Shown piece by piece: positions 27,885-36,754 of a DNA stretch of 58,457 bases. Source of the stretch: Mangrovibacterium marinum (GTDB lineage: Bacteria; Bacteroidota; Bacteroidia; Bacteroidales; Prolixibacteraceae). Under the pieces are notes generated by a model, which saw only the letters and a list, made by a program, of their open reading frames with translations, was not told the DNA's origin and did no database searches. The DNA lies in contig NZ_QAAD01000022.1 in the NCBI RefSeq assembly GCF_003046625.1, positions 1 to 58,457 of the forward strand, given 5' to 3'. The first letter of the stretch is position 1. The number at the start of each line of letters is the position of its first letter. Both the position numbers and the translations under genes were made by a program.

Positions 27885-28301
27885 TTATTGTAAAGGCTTG
27901 ATTTGAAATTCGAAACTTTTCTTCAGCTTATTCCGGAAGAGATATAGTATGAAATAGTAGGGAACAAGCGAACTTAAGGCGAGTATGCCGCCTGTGCTTT
28001 CGTTGGTTCCCAGTGCTGTTGCGATAATAAGAATGGTTAGTACCAGGATGAAAGGCAATAAATAGCCCAGAAAAAGCGCTTTGAAACCCTGTGTGGTTTT
28101 CCCGATGATGGTTACTTGTTGACCAACAGTGTAATTTCCTTCGAACGAGTGGATTTCGACTTCTTTGTCTTTCATGTCCGCTGCCGAGCAAGCTCCCTTA
28201 GCGTGACAGGACGCACAAGCCGATTGATTAATAATACCTACGATTATTGTTTGGTTTGAAAGCTTTTTTACGATCCCTGTATGTGTAATTTGTTCTGACA
28301 T
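27885..28301 (-). CDS. RseC/MucC-family membrane protein
   Basis: A 138-residue protein with the RseC/MucC layout: an N-terminal small barrel with Cys residues (SACASCHAKGACSAADM, CxxCxxxxxC) and two membrane helices (about residues 70-90 and 100-120). Such proteins accompany rnf operons and related SoxR-reducing systems. I start at the ATG at 28301; a longer frame to 28337 would need GTG and begins with non-conserved residues. As first gene of the operon it probably shares the promoter with rnfB-A. The role in the complex is not established. Confidence 0.85.
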   Translation of the reverse strand: MSEQITHTGIVKKLSNQTIIVGIINQSACASCHAKGACSAADMKDKEVEIHSFEGNYTVGQQVTIIGKTTQGFKALFLGYLLPFILVLTILIIATALGTNESTGGILALSSLVPYYFILYLFRNKLKKSFEFQIKPLQ

Positions 28302-28338
28302 CCTCTTTGTTTGATTTGCTCTACAGCTTAATCGCACG

Positions 28339-28346
28339 CAAAACTA
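28339..28346 (-). promoter_or_regulatory. -7 element before the rseC-like/rnf operon
   Basis: On the minus strand TAGTTTTG matches TAnnTTTG 37 bp before the start codon. No clear TTG partner is seen. The rest of the 240-bp gap to recG is AT-rich with nothing further recognisable. Confidence 0.45.
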
Positions 28347-28577
28347 TACCTATTTGTATAACTTGTTTATGCTGTAAAATCTTTTTTGGAACATCTTTTC
28401 TTATTTATATCCTTTTTAAATAATCAAGAATATTTAAGTGATGTATCAGCTTTAATTATAAGGCATTGCGACCGTTCCTGACAAAAATCATTGTTTAGGC
28501 GCAAAGGCAATGCAATCGATTGCTCAGCAAAAATAAGGAGTTTCTTTTTAAATCAAAAATTTGCAGTGAAAATGCGC

Positions 28578-30677
28578 CTAGCTAATCACGCTCCAGTCAA
28601 ATTCAGTGGTATGCATCCGTTGTAAGTGATAGGCTAAAAGTTGATTGTCTTTGGCTTGTAGGCCGGGGTCGGCATCCAAAATGTCGGCGGCTGTATCGCG
28701 GGCAACCCGCAAAATTTCGCCGTCCTTTCCGAGGTTGGCAATATTCAGATCGAAGCCAAGGCCGCTTTGCTGAGTCCCTTCGAGGTCTCCCGGGCCGCGG
28801 AGCTGTAAATCAACTTCGGCAATTTCAAATCCATCGTTGGTGCGGACCATCGTTTCCAGCCGCTTGCGGCTTTCATTGCTGATTTTGTAGGACGACATCA
28901 GCAGGCAGTACGATTGCTCGGCACCCCGGCCAACGCGTCCCCGCAATTGGTGGAGTTGCGATAGCCCAAAGCGTTCGGCACTCTCAATAATCATGATGGA
29001 TGCATTGGGCACATCAACGCCAACTTCGATAACGGTGGTAGCCACCATAATTTGTGTTTGTCCTTCCTTAAAAAGCTTCATCTCTGCATCTTTCTCTGCC
29101 GGCTTCAGTTTGCCATGAACAATACTGAGTTTGAAACGCGGGAAAACTTTCTTGAGAAGTTCGTATCCCTGCTCCAGGTTGGCCAAATCGAGTTTTTCCG
29201 ACTCGCTGATTAGTGGATACACAATATAAGCTTGCCGGCCTTTGGTTACCTGTTCGCGGATGAAATCGTACACTTGTTGCCGACGATTCTCCAGATAGTG
29301 GCGTGTTTCAATTGGCTTTCGTCCCGGAGGAAGTTCATCAATTACCGAAACATCCAAGTCGCCATACAAGGTCATGGCCAGGGTGCGTGGGATGGGAGTT
29401 GCCGTCATCACCAGCACGTGGGGTGGGATGCCGGCGTTCTTTTTCCACAGTTTTGCACGCTGAGCAACGCCAAACCGGTGCTGCTCGTCGATAATTACCA
29501 GGCCAAGCTTCGAGAAATTCACCGAATCCTCGATAAGCGCATGGGTCCCAATCAGCAGTTGAATTTCGCCACTCCCGATGCCTGCGTAAATTTGCTCGCG
29601 TTTCTTCTTACGGGTCGAGCCGGTCAGCAGAGCCACCGTGACACCAATACCTTCCAACATCCGCGAAATGGTGTTGAAGTGCTGGGTTGCCAATATCTCG
29701 GTGGGCGCCATCAGGCTAGCCTGAAAACCATTGTCGAAGGCTAACAGAGCCACCATTAAGGCCACCAGTGTTTTGCCGCTGCCCACGTCGCCCTGTACCA
29801 AACGGTTCATTTGCTTGCCACTCCCCAAGTCGCGACGAATCTCTTTGATCACTTTTTTCTGAGCTCCGGTAAGTTCGAAGGGGAGGTTGTTCTGAAAAAA
29901 GCTGTTAAAGTTATAGCCCACATGCTCGAACACAAATCCTTTGAAGACTTCTTGCCGCCGGTGTTTTAAACTCAAAATTTTGAGTTGGATGTAAAATAAT
30001 TCTTCAAACTTCAGGCGGAATGTTGCTTTTTGCAGCAGCTTAGTGTCTTCAGGGAAATGTATCTGCTTAAGTGCTTCTTTTAAGGGCATCAAACGTAGAG
30101 GCTCGCGAACTGTCGGCGGAAGTGTTTCGTAAATTTTTCCTTCAATAGCCTGTGCCAGATTGTACTGTATCTTGTTAATTGCCCGAGTGGTCAGGAATCG
30201 TTTTTTCAGCGTTTCGGTTGTGTTGTAGAATGCATGCAGTACCCCTGTATTGATCTGCTGGCTGGCAGCGGTTTCAATTTCGGGGTGAATGATGTTCATT
30301 CGGCCGTTAAATACCGAAGGCTTCCCAAAGACGACATATTCCTGCCGGGGTTTTAAATTCTCGCGAATATATTTAATGCCGGCAAACCAAATTAAGTCCA
30401 GACTGCCGGTGTCGTCGTGAAAAGAGGCCAGCAGTCGTTGCTTGCGTCCTTCGCCAATCAACTCGAAATTGCCCAGGGTTCCTTTTACCTGAATGTAAGC
30501 TTGGTGGGCATCGAGTTCGCGGATCTTATGAAACTTGGTGCGGTCGATGTATTTGTACGGAAAATAATAAAGCAGATCGCGGAAACTGGAAATTCCCAGT
30601 TCCTTTTTCAGCAACTCGGCTCGATTGGGGCCTACGCCCGGTAAAAATTTGATATTTTGATCTAAAAAATCAGGCAT
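28578..30677 (-). CDS. recG: ATP-dependent DNA helicase RecG
   Basis: A 699-residue superfamily 2 helicase that remodels stalled forks and branched DNA. I start at the ATG at 30677 (MPDFLDQNIKFLPGVGPN), where homology to the wedge domain begins; the longer frame from 30740 adds an unrelated leader. Walker A is QGDVGSGKTLVALM, motif II is DEQH (IIDEQHRFGVAQ), motif III is MTATPIPRTLAMT, and the C-terminal motif V/VI blocks are TTVIEVGVDVPNAS and QLRGRVGRGAEQSYC. The last ~90 residues are the RecG C-terminal domain. It appears monocistronic. Confidence 0.97.
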   Translation of the reverse strand: MPDFLDQNIKFLPGVGPNRAELLKKELGISSFRDLLYYFPYKYIDRTKFHKIRELDAHQAYIQVKGTLGNFELIGEGRKQRLLASFHDDTGSLDLIWFAGIKYIRENLKPRQEYVVFGKPSVFNGRMNIIHPEIETAASQQINTGVLHAFYNTTETLKKRFLTTRAINKIQYNLAQAIEGKIYETLPPTVREPLRLMPLKEALKQIHFPEDTKLLQKATFRLKFEELFYIQLKILSLKHRRQEVFKGFVFEHVGYNFNSFFQNNLPFELTGAQKKVIKEIRRDLGSGKQMNRLVQGDVGSGKTLVALMVALLAFDNGFQASLMAPTEILATQHFNTISRMLEGIGVTVALLTGSTRKKKREQIYAGIGSGEIQLLIGTHALIEDSVNFSKLGLVIIDEQHRFGVAQRAKLWKKNAGIPPHVLVMTATPIPRTLAMTLYGDLDVSVIDELPPGRKPIETRHYLENRRQQVYDFIREQVTKGRQAYIVYPLISESEKLDLANLEQGYELLKKVFPRFKLSIVHGKLKPAEKDAEMKLFKEGQTQIMVATTVIEVGVDVPNASIMIIESAERFGLSQLHQLRGRVGRGAEQSYCLLMSSYKISNESRKRLETMVRTNDGFEIAEVDLQLRGPGDLEGTQQSGLGFDLNIANLGKDGEILRVARDTAADILDADPGLQAKDNQLLAYHLQRMHTTEFDWSVIS

Positions 30678-30874
30678 GAAGCAAAGATAAAAATTATCAG
30701 TTTGCTGCTTTGGCTCGGCACAAAGATATGTTTGTTGCATTCGTTGATAAAAGGAAAATCGACGAGAGGCTATTCCTTGTTATCGGGATGCTTTATTTTT
30801 GTATGTATTTAATATATTTACAAGACGATTTGCGGGTGGCTGTAAAAAGTCCTCAGCAAAAAGAGGAGCCGGAA

Positions 30875-31030
30875 ATGAAAAAAGATGAGGAATACACGAT
30901 GCGCTTGTTTTTTCCGGGTTCTAAACAACGAAACAGCTTGCTTGTTGTTACTCACGAAAAATGCAGGATGCATGCCCATCGTACTATTCGCTTAAAGGAC
31001 GGACAGGTAGAGTCGGGTATGATCAATTAA
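30875..31030 (+). pseudogene. Small frame resembling an ABC transporter ATPase C-terminus
   Basis: A 51-residue frame starting with ATG at 30875 after an AAGAGGAG purine stretch. Its last ~35 residues read like the end of a LolD/MacB-type ABC ATPase: LLVVTHE resembles the H-loop switch histidine region and HAHRTIRLKDGQVES the terminal helix-strand. No Walker motifs exist upstream in any frame. I read it as a degraded remnant, although a genuine small protein cannot be excluded because a plausible ribosome binding sequence is present. Confidence 0.45.
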
Positions 31031-31110
31031 AATCCTGTTTATTAAAAGAATAACCAGTTACTGAATATGGCTTATCTACCGATGTGATGAGCCTTTATAT
31101 AATTAAAAGA

Positions 31111-31671
31111 ATGGCTAAGGAATTTAGAATTTATACCAAAACCGGCGACGATGGAACTACCGGTCTGATTGGCGGAAGTCGCGTTAAAAAGTACGATAGT
31201 CGCTTGGAAGCTTATGGCACTGTTGATGAGCTGAACAGTTTTGTCGGCTTGGTTTTGTCGGGTGTTGAAGACGAGCGCGTGCGAAAATTGCTTACCGATG
31301 TGCAAGCAAAATTGTTTGTGATTGGCGCACATCTGGCAATGGACGAAAATGCCGGCGACCTGAAACAGCAATTGCCTTGTAGTGAGGTAGACATTGAAGC
31401 CTTGGAAAAAGAGATGGATCGCATGTTTGAAGAGTTGCCCAGGTTGAATCATTTTATTCTGCCAACTGGATGCCAAACGGCGGCTTACGCTCATGTTGCC
31501 CGCACTGTTTGCAGGCGTGCTGAACGGCGAATTGTGGAGCTGGCCGACAAAATAAGCGTGGATGAAAACCTGGTCAAGTACATTAATCGGCTTTCCGACT
31601 ACCTTTTTGTGTTGTCGCGCAAGCTGAATCAGGATAAAAAGATTCCGGAGACCCCTTGGATTCCGGGCTGA
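31111..31671 (+). CDS. Cob(I)yrinic acid a,c-diamide adenosyltransferase, PduO type
   Basis: An enzyme of about 186 residues that transfers adenosine from ATP to cobalamin. The N-terminal ATP-binding motif is YTKTGDDGTTGLIGG, followed by SRLEAYGTVDELNSFVGL. The catalytic arginine block is RTVCRRAERRIVEL, and YINRLSDYLFVLSR closes the active site; all are diagnostic of PduO-type transferases. The ATG at 31111 (MAKEFRIYTKTG) fits the family better than the upstream one at 31084. The gene stands alone; B12-dependent enzymes must be elsewhere. Confidence 0.95.
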   Translation: MAKEFRIYTKTGDDGTTGLIGGSRVKKYDSRLEAYGTVDELNSFVGLVLSGVEDERVRKLLTDVQAKLFVIGAHLAMDENAGDLKQQLPCSEVDIEALEKEMDRMFEELPRLNHFILPTGCQTAAYAHVARTVCRRAERRIVELADKISVDENLVKYINRLSDYLFVLSRKLNQDKKIPETPWIPG

Positions 31672-31692
31672 TGCAGATAAAATATTTTTTTG

Positions 31693-31722
31693 TTGTGGAT
31701 GTACTATTTTTTTCTATATTCG
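31693..31722 (+). promoter_or_regulatory. Promoter of the DUF2795 gene
   Basis: TTG at 31693-31695, 19 bases, then TATATTCG at 31715-31722, one base off TAnnTTTG. The start codon is 50 bp downstream. Confidence 0.55.
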
Positions 31723-31771
31723 CAAAATCATAAAATGTTAAGCTAAATAAAAACTAAAAATACCCACGAAT

Positions 31772-31993
31772 ATGTACTGGACACTAGAACTCGCATCGAA
31801 ATTGGAAGATGCACCATGGCCAGCCTCGAAGGATGAATTGATTGACTACGCAATTCGTTCGGGCGCTCCTCTTGAAGTAATTGAAAACTTACAGGAAATA
31901 GAGGATGAAGGCGAAGTTTATGAGAGCATTGAAGACATTTGGCCGGATTATCCGAGCAAAGACGACTTTTTCTTCAATGAAGATGAGTATTGA
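31772..31993 (+). CDS. DUF2795 family small acidic protein
   Basis: A 73-residue acidic protein starting MYWTLELASKLEDAPWPASKDEL, the pattern of the DUF2795 family, which is short and widespread in Bacteroidota. WPASKDELIDYAIRSGAP forms a helix-turn-helix-like fold in homologues. The C-terminus is very rich in Asp, Glu and Phe. Function is unknown. It has its own promoter and shares a bidirectional terminator with the following minus-strand gene, so it is expressed alone. Confidence 0.85.
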   Translation: MYWTLELASKLEDAPWPASKDELIDYAIRSGAPLEVIENLQEIEDEGEVYESIEDIWPDYPSKDDFFFNEDEY

Positions 31994-32009
31994 TTAAGCT
32001 TACCAATAG

Positions 32010-32048
32010 AAAGAAAAATAGCAGGATAATCTCCTGCTATTTTTCTTT
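32010..32048. terminator. Bidirectional intrinsic terminator
   Basis: AAAGAAAAATAGCAGGA pairs exactly with TCCTGCTATTTTTCTTT around 5 bases. It lies between the convergent DUF2795 gene and the LptA-like gene; the TAG stop of the latter is inside the stem. Confidence 0.9.
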
Positions 32049-33554
32049 TATAAAGATATCATTGAAGCTTTTTGGCCTGATGTCTTCCCGCCAGTTGAAT
32101 CCGGGAAGTAATTTGTCCAGTTCCGAAATGTCGGCCAGGGGAACCAGCTGACCATCGGGAGTGGTGAAAAATGAAATTCGTGTGACCTTGCTTTCCTGCA
32201 GCCGGATTTGAATGGTGCTGGCCTGTGCCTTGTTCAAGCCGATCAAGCCCTTGTCGTCTTTGGCATAATACACACTTTGTCCGTTTCCGTCAACATCAAT
32301 CCGGTATAAATCGTTTCGTGTGATGTAGCCCTTCATATTTCGCCCTTTAATTTGGTTGTAACGAACCGTATCTTCGCGGGCGATGATAAAAGCATTTTGC
32401 TTCATCTCAAATTCCTGATTGATGGAGTCCTTGCGAACCATTTCCATATAATCCGAAGTCATTTGGTTGTCGCCCGACCACAAAACAGGGTCGTTGAACA
32501 GGCAAAGGGTTGAGTCTTTGGTGTAATAAACCAGGGAGTCGCATTTCCCTTGCAGATCGTTTCTGAAGAATTTCACATTAAAATAGGCCTGCACAATATT
32601 TTCGTTGGGGATGGTATCGGCAACTGTTTTCAAGGTGTCGGCATGCATAAACAGCGTGTCTTTGGCTGTATAGAACAAGGCCAAAGCCGAATCATTGACC
32701 AACGATTCCTTTTTAATGTCATTATAGGCTATCCGGTTTCCTTTAATGATTACTTGGTTGGCCACATCGTGGATGCTGGCCTGACCAATAGCGAGGCCGT
32801 CGCCCGACTGCTTGTTGTAATAAATTGATGATGCCGTGATGTTGCGCCCCTCGGTTTTGATGACGGGGAACTGGTGCAGCTCGGCATCGCCGCTTTGCGT
32901 ATTGTAAAAGCCGGCTGTCGCAATTAAGGTATCTTTCTCATTGAAGATGGTTGTAGGGCCAACGATTGACGTGATCCCTGTTTTCGGTTGGTATACCAGC
33001 GTGTCGGAAATCATTTGATAGCTGTCGGTCGTTACATCCACCTCAGTTTTAAAATAAACCCTATCCAGGCGGGTGTAGTATTCGCCGATCCGGCTATGCA
33101 GGGTATTGGTGCTGTCCTGAACGGTTCCGTAATCGTCGTAATAACCAATTCCCTGATTCATGTCGTAGTTCAGGGTATCAGTTGTCAACGTCACTGTTTT
33201 ATTAACGAGTTTAACATTACCGGTTGCCAGCGCCCATTTTGTATCGCCGTTATAGCGAATATAACGGGCGTACATGTTCAGGGTATCAGCTTTAAGGATG
33301 TGAACATGGCCAAAGGCATCAACGATGTTGGTGTCGCTGTACATGTACGCGCTGTCGCACCACATCCGGATGTCGGCGTGATCGATGATCACATCGCCCA
33401 GCAGGCGGTTGGCATTTTTAATGATATTTTGATTGTTCTTCCAGCTGTCGGCCTGGACGATTTTTACCTCGGCTTTGTTTTGCGCTATGAGCGCCAACGG
33501 TAAAACCAACAAGACAAGCAGGGAAATGGGAACTTTATGACCAGTATGAAACAT
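32037..33554 (-). CDS. OstA/LptA-like protein for lipopolysaccharide transport
   Basis: A 505-residue secreted protein with a signal peptide (residues 1-24, ending IAQ). The body is built of repeated beta-strand units with motifs such as NANRLLGDVIIDHADIRMWCDSAYMYSDTNIVDAFGHV-type jellyroll sequence, characteristic of the OstA/LptA domain that bridges LPS across the periplasm. It is longer than E. coli LptA, as is usual in Bacteroidota. It is the last gene of the operon with MoxR, two SurA-like proteins and a lipoprotein, which supports a role in outer-membrane biogenesis. Confidence 0.85.
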   Translation of the reverse strand: MFHTGHKVPISLLVLLVLPLALIAQNKAEVKIVQADSWKNNQNIIKNANRLLGDVIIDHADIRMWCDSAYMYSDTNIVDAFGHVHILKADTLNMYARYIRYNGDTKWALATGNVKLVNKTVTLTTDTLNYDMNQGIGYYDDYGTVQDSTNTLHSRIGEYYTRLDRVYFKTEVDVTTDSYQMISDTLVYQPKTGITSIVGPTTIFNEKDTLIATAGFYNTQSGDAELHQFPVIKTEGRNITASSIYYNKQSGDGLAIGQASIHDVANQVIIKGNRIAYNDIKKESLVNDSALALFYTAKDTLFMHADTLKTVADTIPNENIVQAYFNVKFFRNDLQGKCDSLVYYTKDSTLCLFNDPVLWSGDNQMTSDYMEMVRKDSINQEFEMKQNAFIIAREDTVRYNQIKGRNMKGYITRNDLYRIDVDGNGQSVYYAKDDKGLIGLNKAQASTIQIRLQESKVTRISFFTTPDGQLVPLADISELDKLLPGFNWREDIRPKSFNDIFIKEK

Positions 33555-33566
33555 GAATCAGTTGAA

Positions 33567-34532
33567 TTACAGCAATTTTTCGATAAGTTGATCAACAGAA
33601 ATATTTTCAGCCTCCGCTTTGTAATTTTTGATGATCCGGTGGCGAAGGATGTTTTTGGCAACAGCCTGTACATCTTCAATATCGGGTGAATATTTTCCGC
33701 TGAATGCAGCGTGGGTTTTGGCTCCTAAAATCAGATATTGCGAGGCCCGCGGCCCGGCGCCCCATTTCAGGTATTTGTCGGTCAGCGGATCTGCCAGCTC
33801 GGTTGCCGGCCGTGTTCTTGCAGCCAGACTAACAGCATAACGCAGCACATTGTCGTTGACCGGTATTTTCAGAATAAGATCCTGAAAGTACCGGATTTCC
33901 TCGGCCGAGATAATCGCTTTGAGCGGAGTGGACTGTGTTGATGTTGTATTCTGAACAATCGTCAGTTCGTCTTCAAATTTCGGATAATCCAGCCAAATTG
34001 AAAACATGAAACGGTCGAGCTGTGCTTCGGGAAGGGGGTAGGTTCCTTCCTGCTCAATCGGGTTTTGGGTGGCCAGTACAAAAAACGGCTTGTCAAGCCG
34101 GAAGCGTTGTCCGGCAGCAGTAACCGCCCGTTCCTGCATGGCCTCCAGCAGTGCAGCCTGGGTCTTCGGCGGGGTACGGTTAATTTCGTCGGCCAAAATG
34201 ATATTGGCAAACAACGGCCCCTGAATGAACTTAAACTGCCGTTCTTTATCCAAAATCTCGGTTCCGATGATATCCGAAGGCATCAGGTCGGGGGTGAACT
34301 GAATACGATTATATTTTAGACTGAAAACTTCGGCTATGGTGTTCACCAATAAGGTTTTTGCAAGTCCGGGTACACCAATAAGCAAGCAGTGTCCACGACT
34401 AAACATGGAGATGAGTACTTGCTTAACAATCTCGTCTTGTCCGTAGATTCGCTTTTTAATTTCAACTTGCAGCTCCTGCATCTTGGAGCATAACGAATCA
34501 ACCGCTTCAACCTCATTTTTGAAGTTTACCAT
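33567..34532 (-). CDS. MoxR-family AAA+ ATPase
   Basis: A 321-residue AAA+ ATPase of the MoxR family. Walker A is GVPGLAKT, Walker B is IILADEINRTPPKTQAALLEAMQE, followed by sensor motif ATQNPIEQEGTYPLPEAQLDRF. I use the ATG at 34532 (MVNFKNE); the longer frame from 34562 starts with TTG and overlaps the SurA-like gene. MoxR ATPases usually partner a DUF58 or VWA protein, but none is adjacent here; the neighbours are periplasmic folding genes. It probably acts as a chaperone in envelope assembly (inference). Confidence 0.93.
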   Translation of the reverse strand: MVNFKNEVEAVDSLCSKMQELQVEIKKRIYGQDEIVKQVLISMFSRGHCLLIGVPGLAKTLLVNTIAEVFSLKYNRIQFTPDLMPSDIIGTEILDKERQFKFIQGPLFANIILADEINRTPPKTQAALLEAMQERAVTAAGQRFRLDKPFFVLATQNPIEQEGTYPLPEAQLDRFMFSIWLDYPKFEDELTIVQNTTSTQSTPLKAIISAEEIRYFQDLILKIPVNDNVLRYAVSLAARTRPATELADPLTDKYLKWGAGPRASQYLILGAKTHAAFSGKYSPDIEDVQAVAKNILRHRIIKNYKAEAENISVDQLIEKLL

Positions 34533-34542
34533 AGCCCGTGGT

Positions 34543-35892
34543 TTATTTAATCCAGTTGTCAAATTTGAAGTTACAGTTCACATAAGAATCGTCGATGCGG
34601 ATGTAGGTTTTAGCCTGACGTTCCGAAATCCATTTATTCAGTGCTTCCTCCTGCTTTTGTTGCAGGTACATATCGCTTAGCAACTGGTAGTCGTCCTGAA
34701 TATTTGCGCGGTGTTCTTTACTGCGGCTAATGAGTTTGACTACTTTGAAAACAGTGCGTTGCTTGTCGTCGATGGTTTGGAATGGATCCGAGATCTCATT
34801 TTCGTTCAGTTGATCCAAAATTTTACTTACATCGGGATCGAGTTCCTGCTTTTTCCATTTGGATGACATGGTGTATGGATTGATGGCCACACCTCCGCCG
34901 TTACGCGAGTTTTTGTCGGCCGAATAATGCAGGGCTGCATCTTCGAACGAGATTTTATTCTGACGAATTGCCGATGCCAAACTGTCAAGTCTGGTTGATG
35001 CGTCTTCCAATGCTTCAGTCGATGGCTTGGGTTTCAGGATGATGTGGCGTGTGTTCACTTGTTCACCACGGCGGTCAACCAACTGGATGATGTGATAACC
35101 AAAGTCACTTTTTACCACATTGGATACCCGGTCGCCGCGCAGGTTAAAGGCAACGGCCGCATACGAGGGATCCAGCTGAGCCCGTCCCATATAGCCCAGT
35201 TCTCCACCGTTTGGTGCCGAGGGGCCTTCTGAGTAAAGAACTGCAAGGGTTGCAAAATTTTCACCATCCTCAATCCGTTTCTTAAATTCGCGAAGACGTG
35301 CTTTGATGCGATTTTCTTCCTCGATGGAGATGGGAGGGTAGAAACTGATTTGTGCATATTCGACCTGCGGTTCAACGATGGGCAGCTCTTCGGTTTTTGC
35401 ATTCTTTACTTTATAGCGCACTTCGGCCGGCGTAATGCTCACTTCACCGGTAATTGTTCCGCGCATTTGATTAGTAAGTAGTTGGTTTTTAATTACCTCC
35501 TGCAAACTTGCTTTGATTTCAACAATCGATTTTTGGAAATAAGCTTCAACAGCTTGTTCCGATCCCAGGTTTTTAGTGAAATATTGCATGCGCTGATCGA
35601 GCTGTTGGTTGATTTGGCTGTCGGTAACTACAATGTTGGTATCCAGCTGGGCTTCTGCGACCAACAGCTTTTCAACTAATAAATCTTCCAGAATTTCGCA
35701 TTTCATATCACCATCCGAGCTAATGCCCTGTGCCTGGTTGTTGCGGTACATCTCTTCAATGTCTGATTTTAAGATGATATTGCTCCCAACGACAGCAACA
35801 ATCTGGTCAATAATTTTGTCTTGCGCAGATACTAAATAACTGCCAGACAAACAGGCAATCATCATAAAAACAGCCAAAGCTTTCTTGAACAT
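34543..35892 (-). CDS. SurA-like periplasmic peptidyl-prolyl isomerase, two PPIC domains
   Basis: A 449-residue periplasmic chaperone/isomerase. The ATG at 35892 gives a proper signal peptide (MFKKALAVFMMIACLSGSYLVSAQ). SurA N-terminal helices follow with the SurA hallmark IVAVVGSNIILKSDIEEMY. Then two parvulin domains are seen: one with YSEGPSAPNGGELGYMGRAQLDPSYAAVAF and FGYHIIQLVDRR, the second with HYSADKNSRNGGGVAINPY. It would guard outer-membrane proteins. 7 bp after the preceding lipoprotein gene. Confidence 0.94.
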   Translation of the reverse strand: MFKKALAVFMMIACLSGSYLVSAQDKIIDQIVAVVGSNIILKSDIEEMYRNNQAQGISSDGDMKCEILEDLLVEKLLVAEAQLDTNIVVTDSQINQQLDQRMQYFTKNLGSEQAVEAYFQKSIVEIKASLQEVIKNQLLTNQMRGTITGEVSITPAEVRYKVKNAKTEELPIVEPQVEYAQISFYPPISIEEENRIKARLREFKKRIEDGENFATLAVLYSEGPSAPNGGELGYMGRAQLDPSYAAVAFNLRGDRVSNVVKSDFGYHIIQLVDRRGEQVNTRHIILKPKPSTEALEDASTRLDSLASAIRQNKISFEDAALHYSADKNSRNGGGVAINPYTMSSKWKKQELDPDVSKILDQLNENEISDPFQTIDDKQRTVFKVVKLISRSKEHRANIQDDYQLLSDMYLQQKQEEALNKWISERQAKTYIRIDDSYVNCNFKFDNWIK

Positions 35893-35899
35893 ATCTATA

Positions 35900-36754
35900 C
35901 TATTTTTTGATATTATAAATTTTAAATTTATTCGATGCCAGTCCTTCCTTATAGACATCTTCGTCAATATTCTTCAGAAATTGAATTTTTCTTTCGTTCA
36001 GAAGAATATTCCGAATTTCGTTTTCGACGTATTCAACGGGAGCGTTTTCGTTCTTTTGCCGAAAATCGCGGATACAAATAAAGTAATAATAATCTGTATC
36101 GCTGCTTTCAATAAACTTGTTTCTTCTTAAAATTTGTTGATCGATGTTAATTTCTTCGGGTATTTGGTCTTTTAGTGTCGACCAATCGACCCAGTGATCG
36201 TCAAAGCGATCGAAGACTTTGGCGTACTGAATTCCATATTCGTTGAGCTGGTTCAAATTGTCGGAATCATCGGTGGTGATGAGTGTTTTCAGCAATTCAG
36301 GGTTGGCCACTTCCAGTGGAATTTTAAAATAAACTGCTTTTACAATATCATCATTCAGTTTATATCGCCCCAGGTTTTTGCTATAATAAGCCGATATCTC
36401 TGACGTGGTGATCACTGTGTCCATTTTCTGTTCCATCAACTCTTTTTTGTAACGGAAGGTTAATAGCGAGTTCCGGTATTCATCCAATTCCGCCTGAACA
36501 TCTTTTTGTTTATCGCTAAGGTTTTGTTCGGCATTTAATATCAAAAGTTCATTTTGGATCCACTTTCGGATAAAGTCATCCACCCAAAGTGTGCTGTCGG
36601 CACCCTTTAAGGATTGGGGTACAACCTCAGACAAATCTTCGAGGTAGAGGTAGGTTTCGCCGACCTTGGCAACCGGTGTCTTGTCGGGGGTTTTGGGGGT
36701 ACAACCAGGCATTGTCAGGCCTGCCAGCAAAAGGGCCACCAAATAGTTTTTCAT
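35900..36754 (-). CDS. SurA-related periplasmic lipoprotein
   Basis: A 284-residue lipoprotein. The ATG at 36754 opens a lipoprotein signal (MKNYLVALLLAGLTMPGC, Cys18). The mature part has VAKVGETYLYLEDLSEVVP and helices like the N-terminal and connecting regions of SurA/PrsA-type foldases, but no clear parvulin active-site domain. Its start overlaps the stop of the upstream gene by four bases (ATGA). It probably works with the two neighbouring SurA-like proteins. Confidence 0.8.
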   Translation of the reverse strand: MKNYLVALLLAGLTMPGCTPKTPDKTPVAKVGETYLYLEDLSEVVPQSLKGADSTLWVDDFIRKWIQNELLILNAEQNLSDKQKDVQAELDEYRNSLLTFRYKKELMEQKMDTVITTSEISAYYSKNLGRYKLNDDIVKAVYFKIPLEVANPELLKTLITTDDSDNLNQLNEYGIQYAKVFDRFDDHWVDWSTLKDQIPEEINIDQQILRRNKFIESSDTDYYYFICIRDFRQKNENAPVEYVENEIRNILLNERKIQFLKNIDEDVYKEGLASNKFKIYNIKK

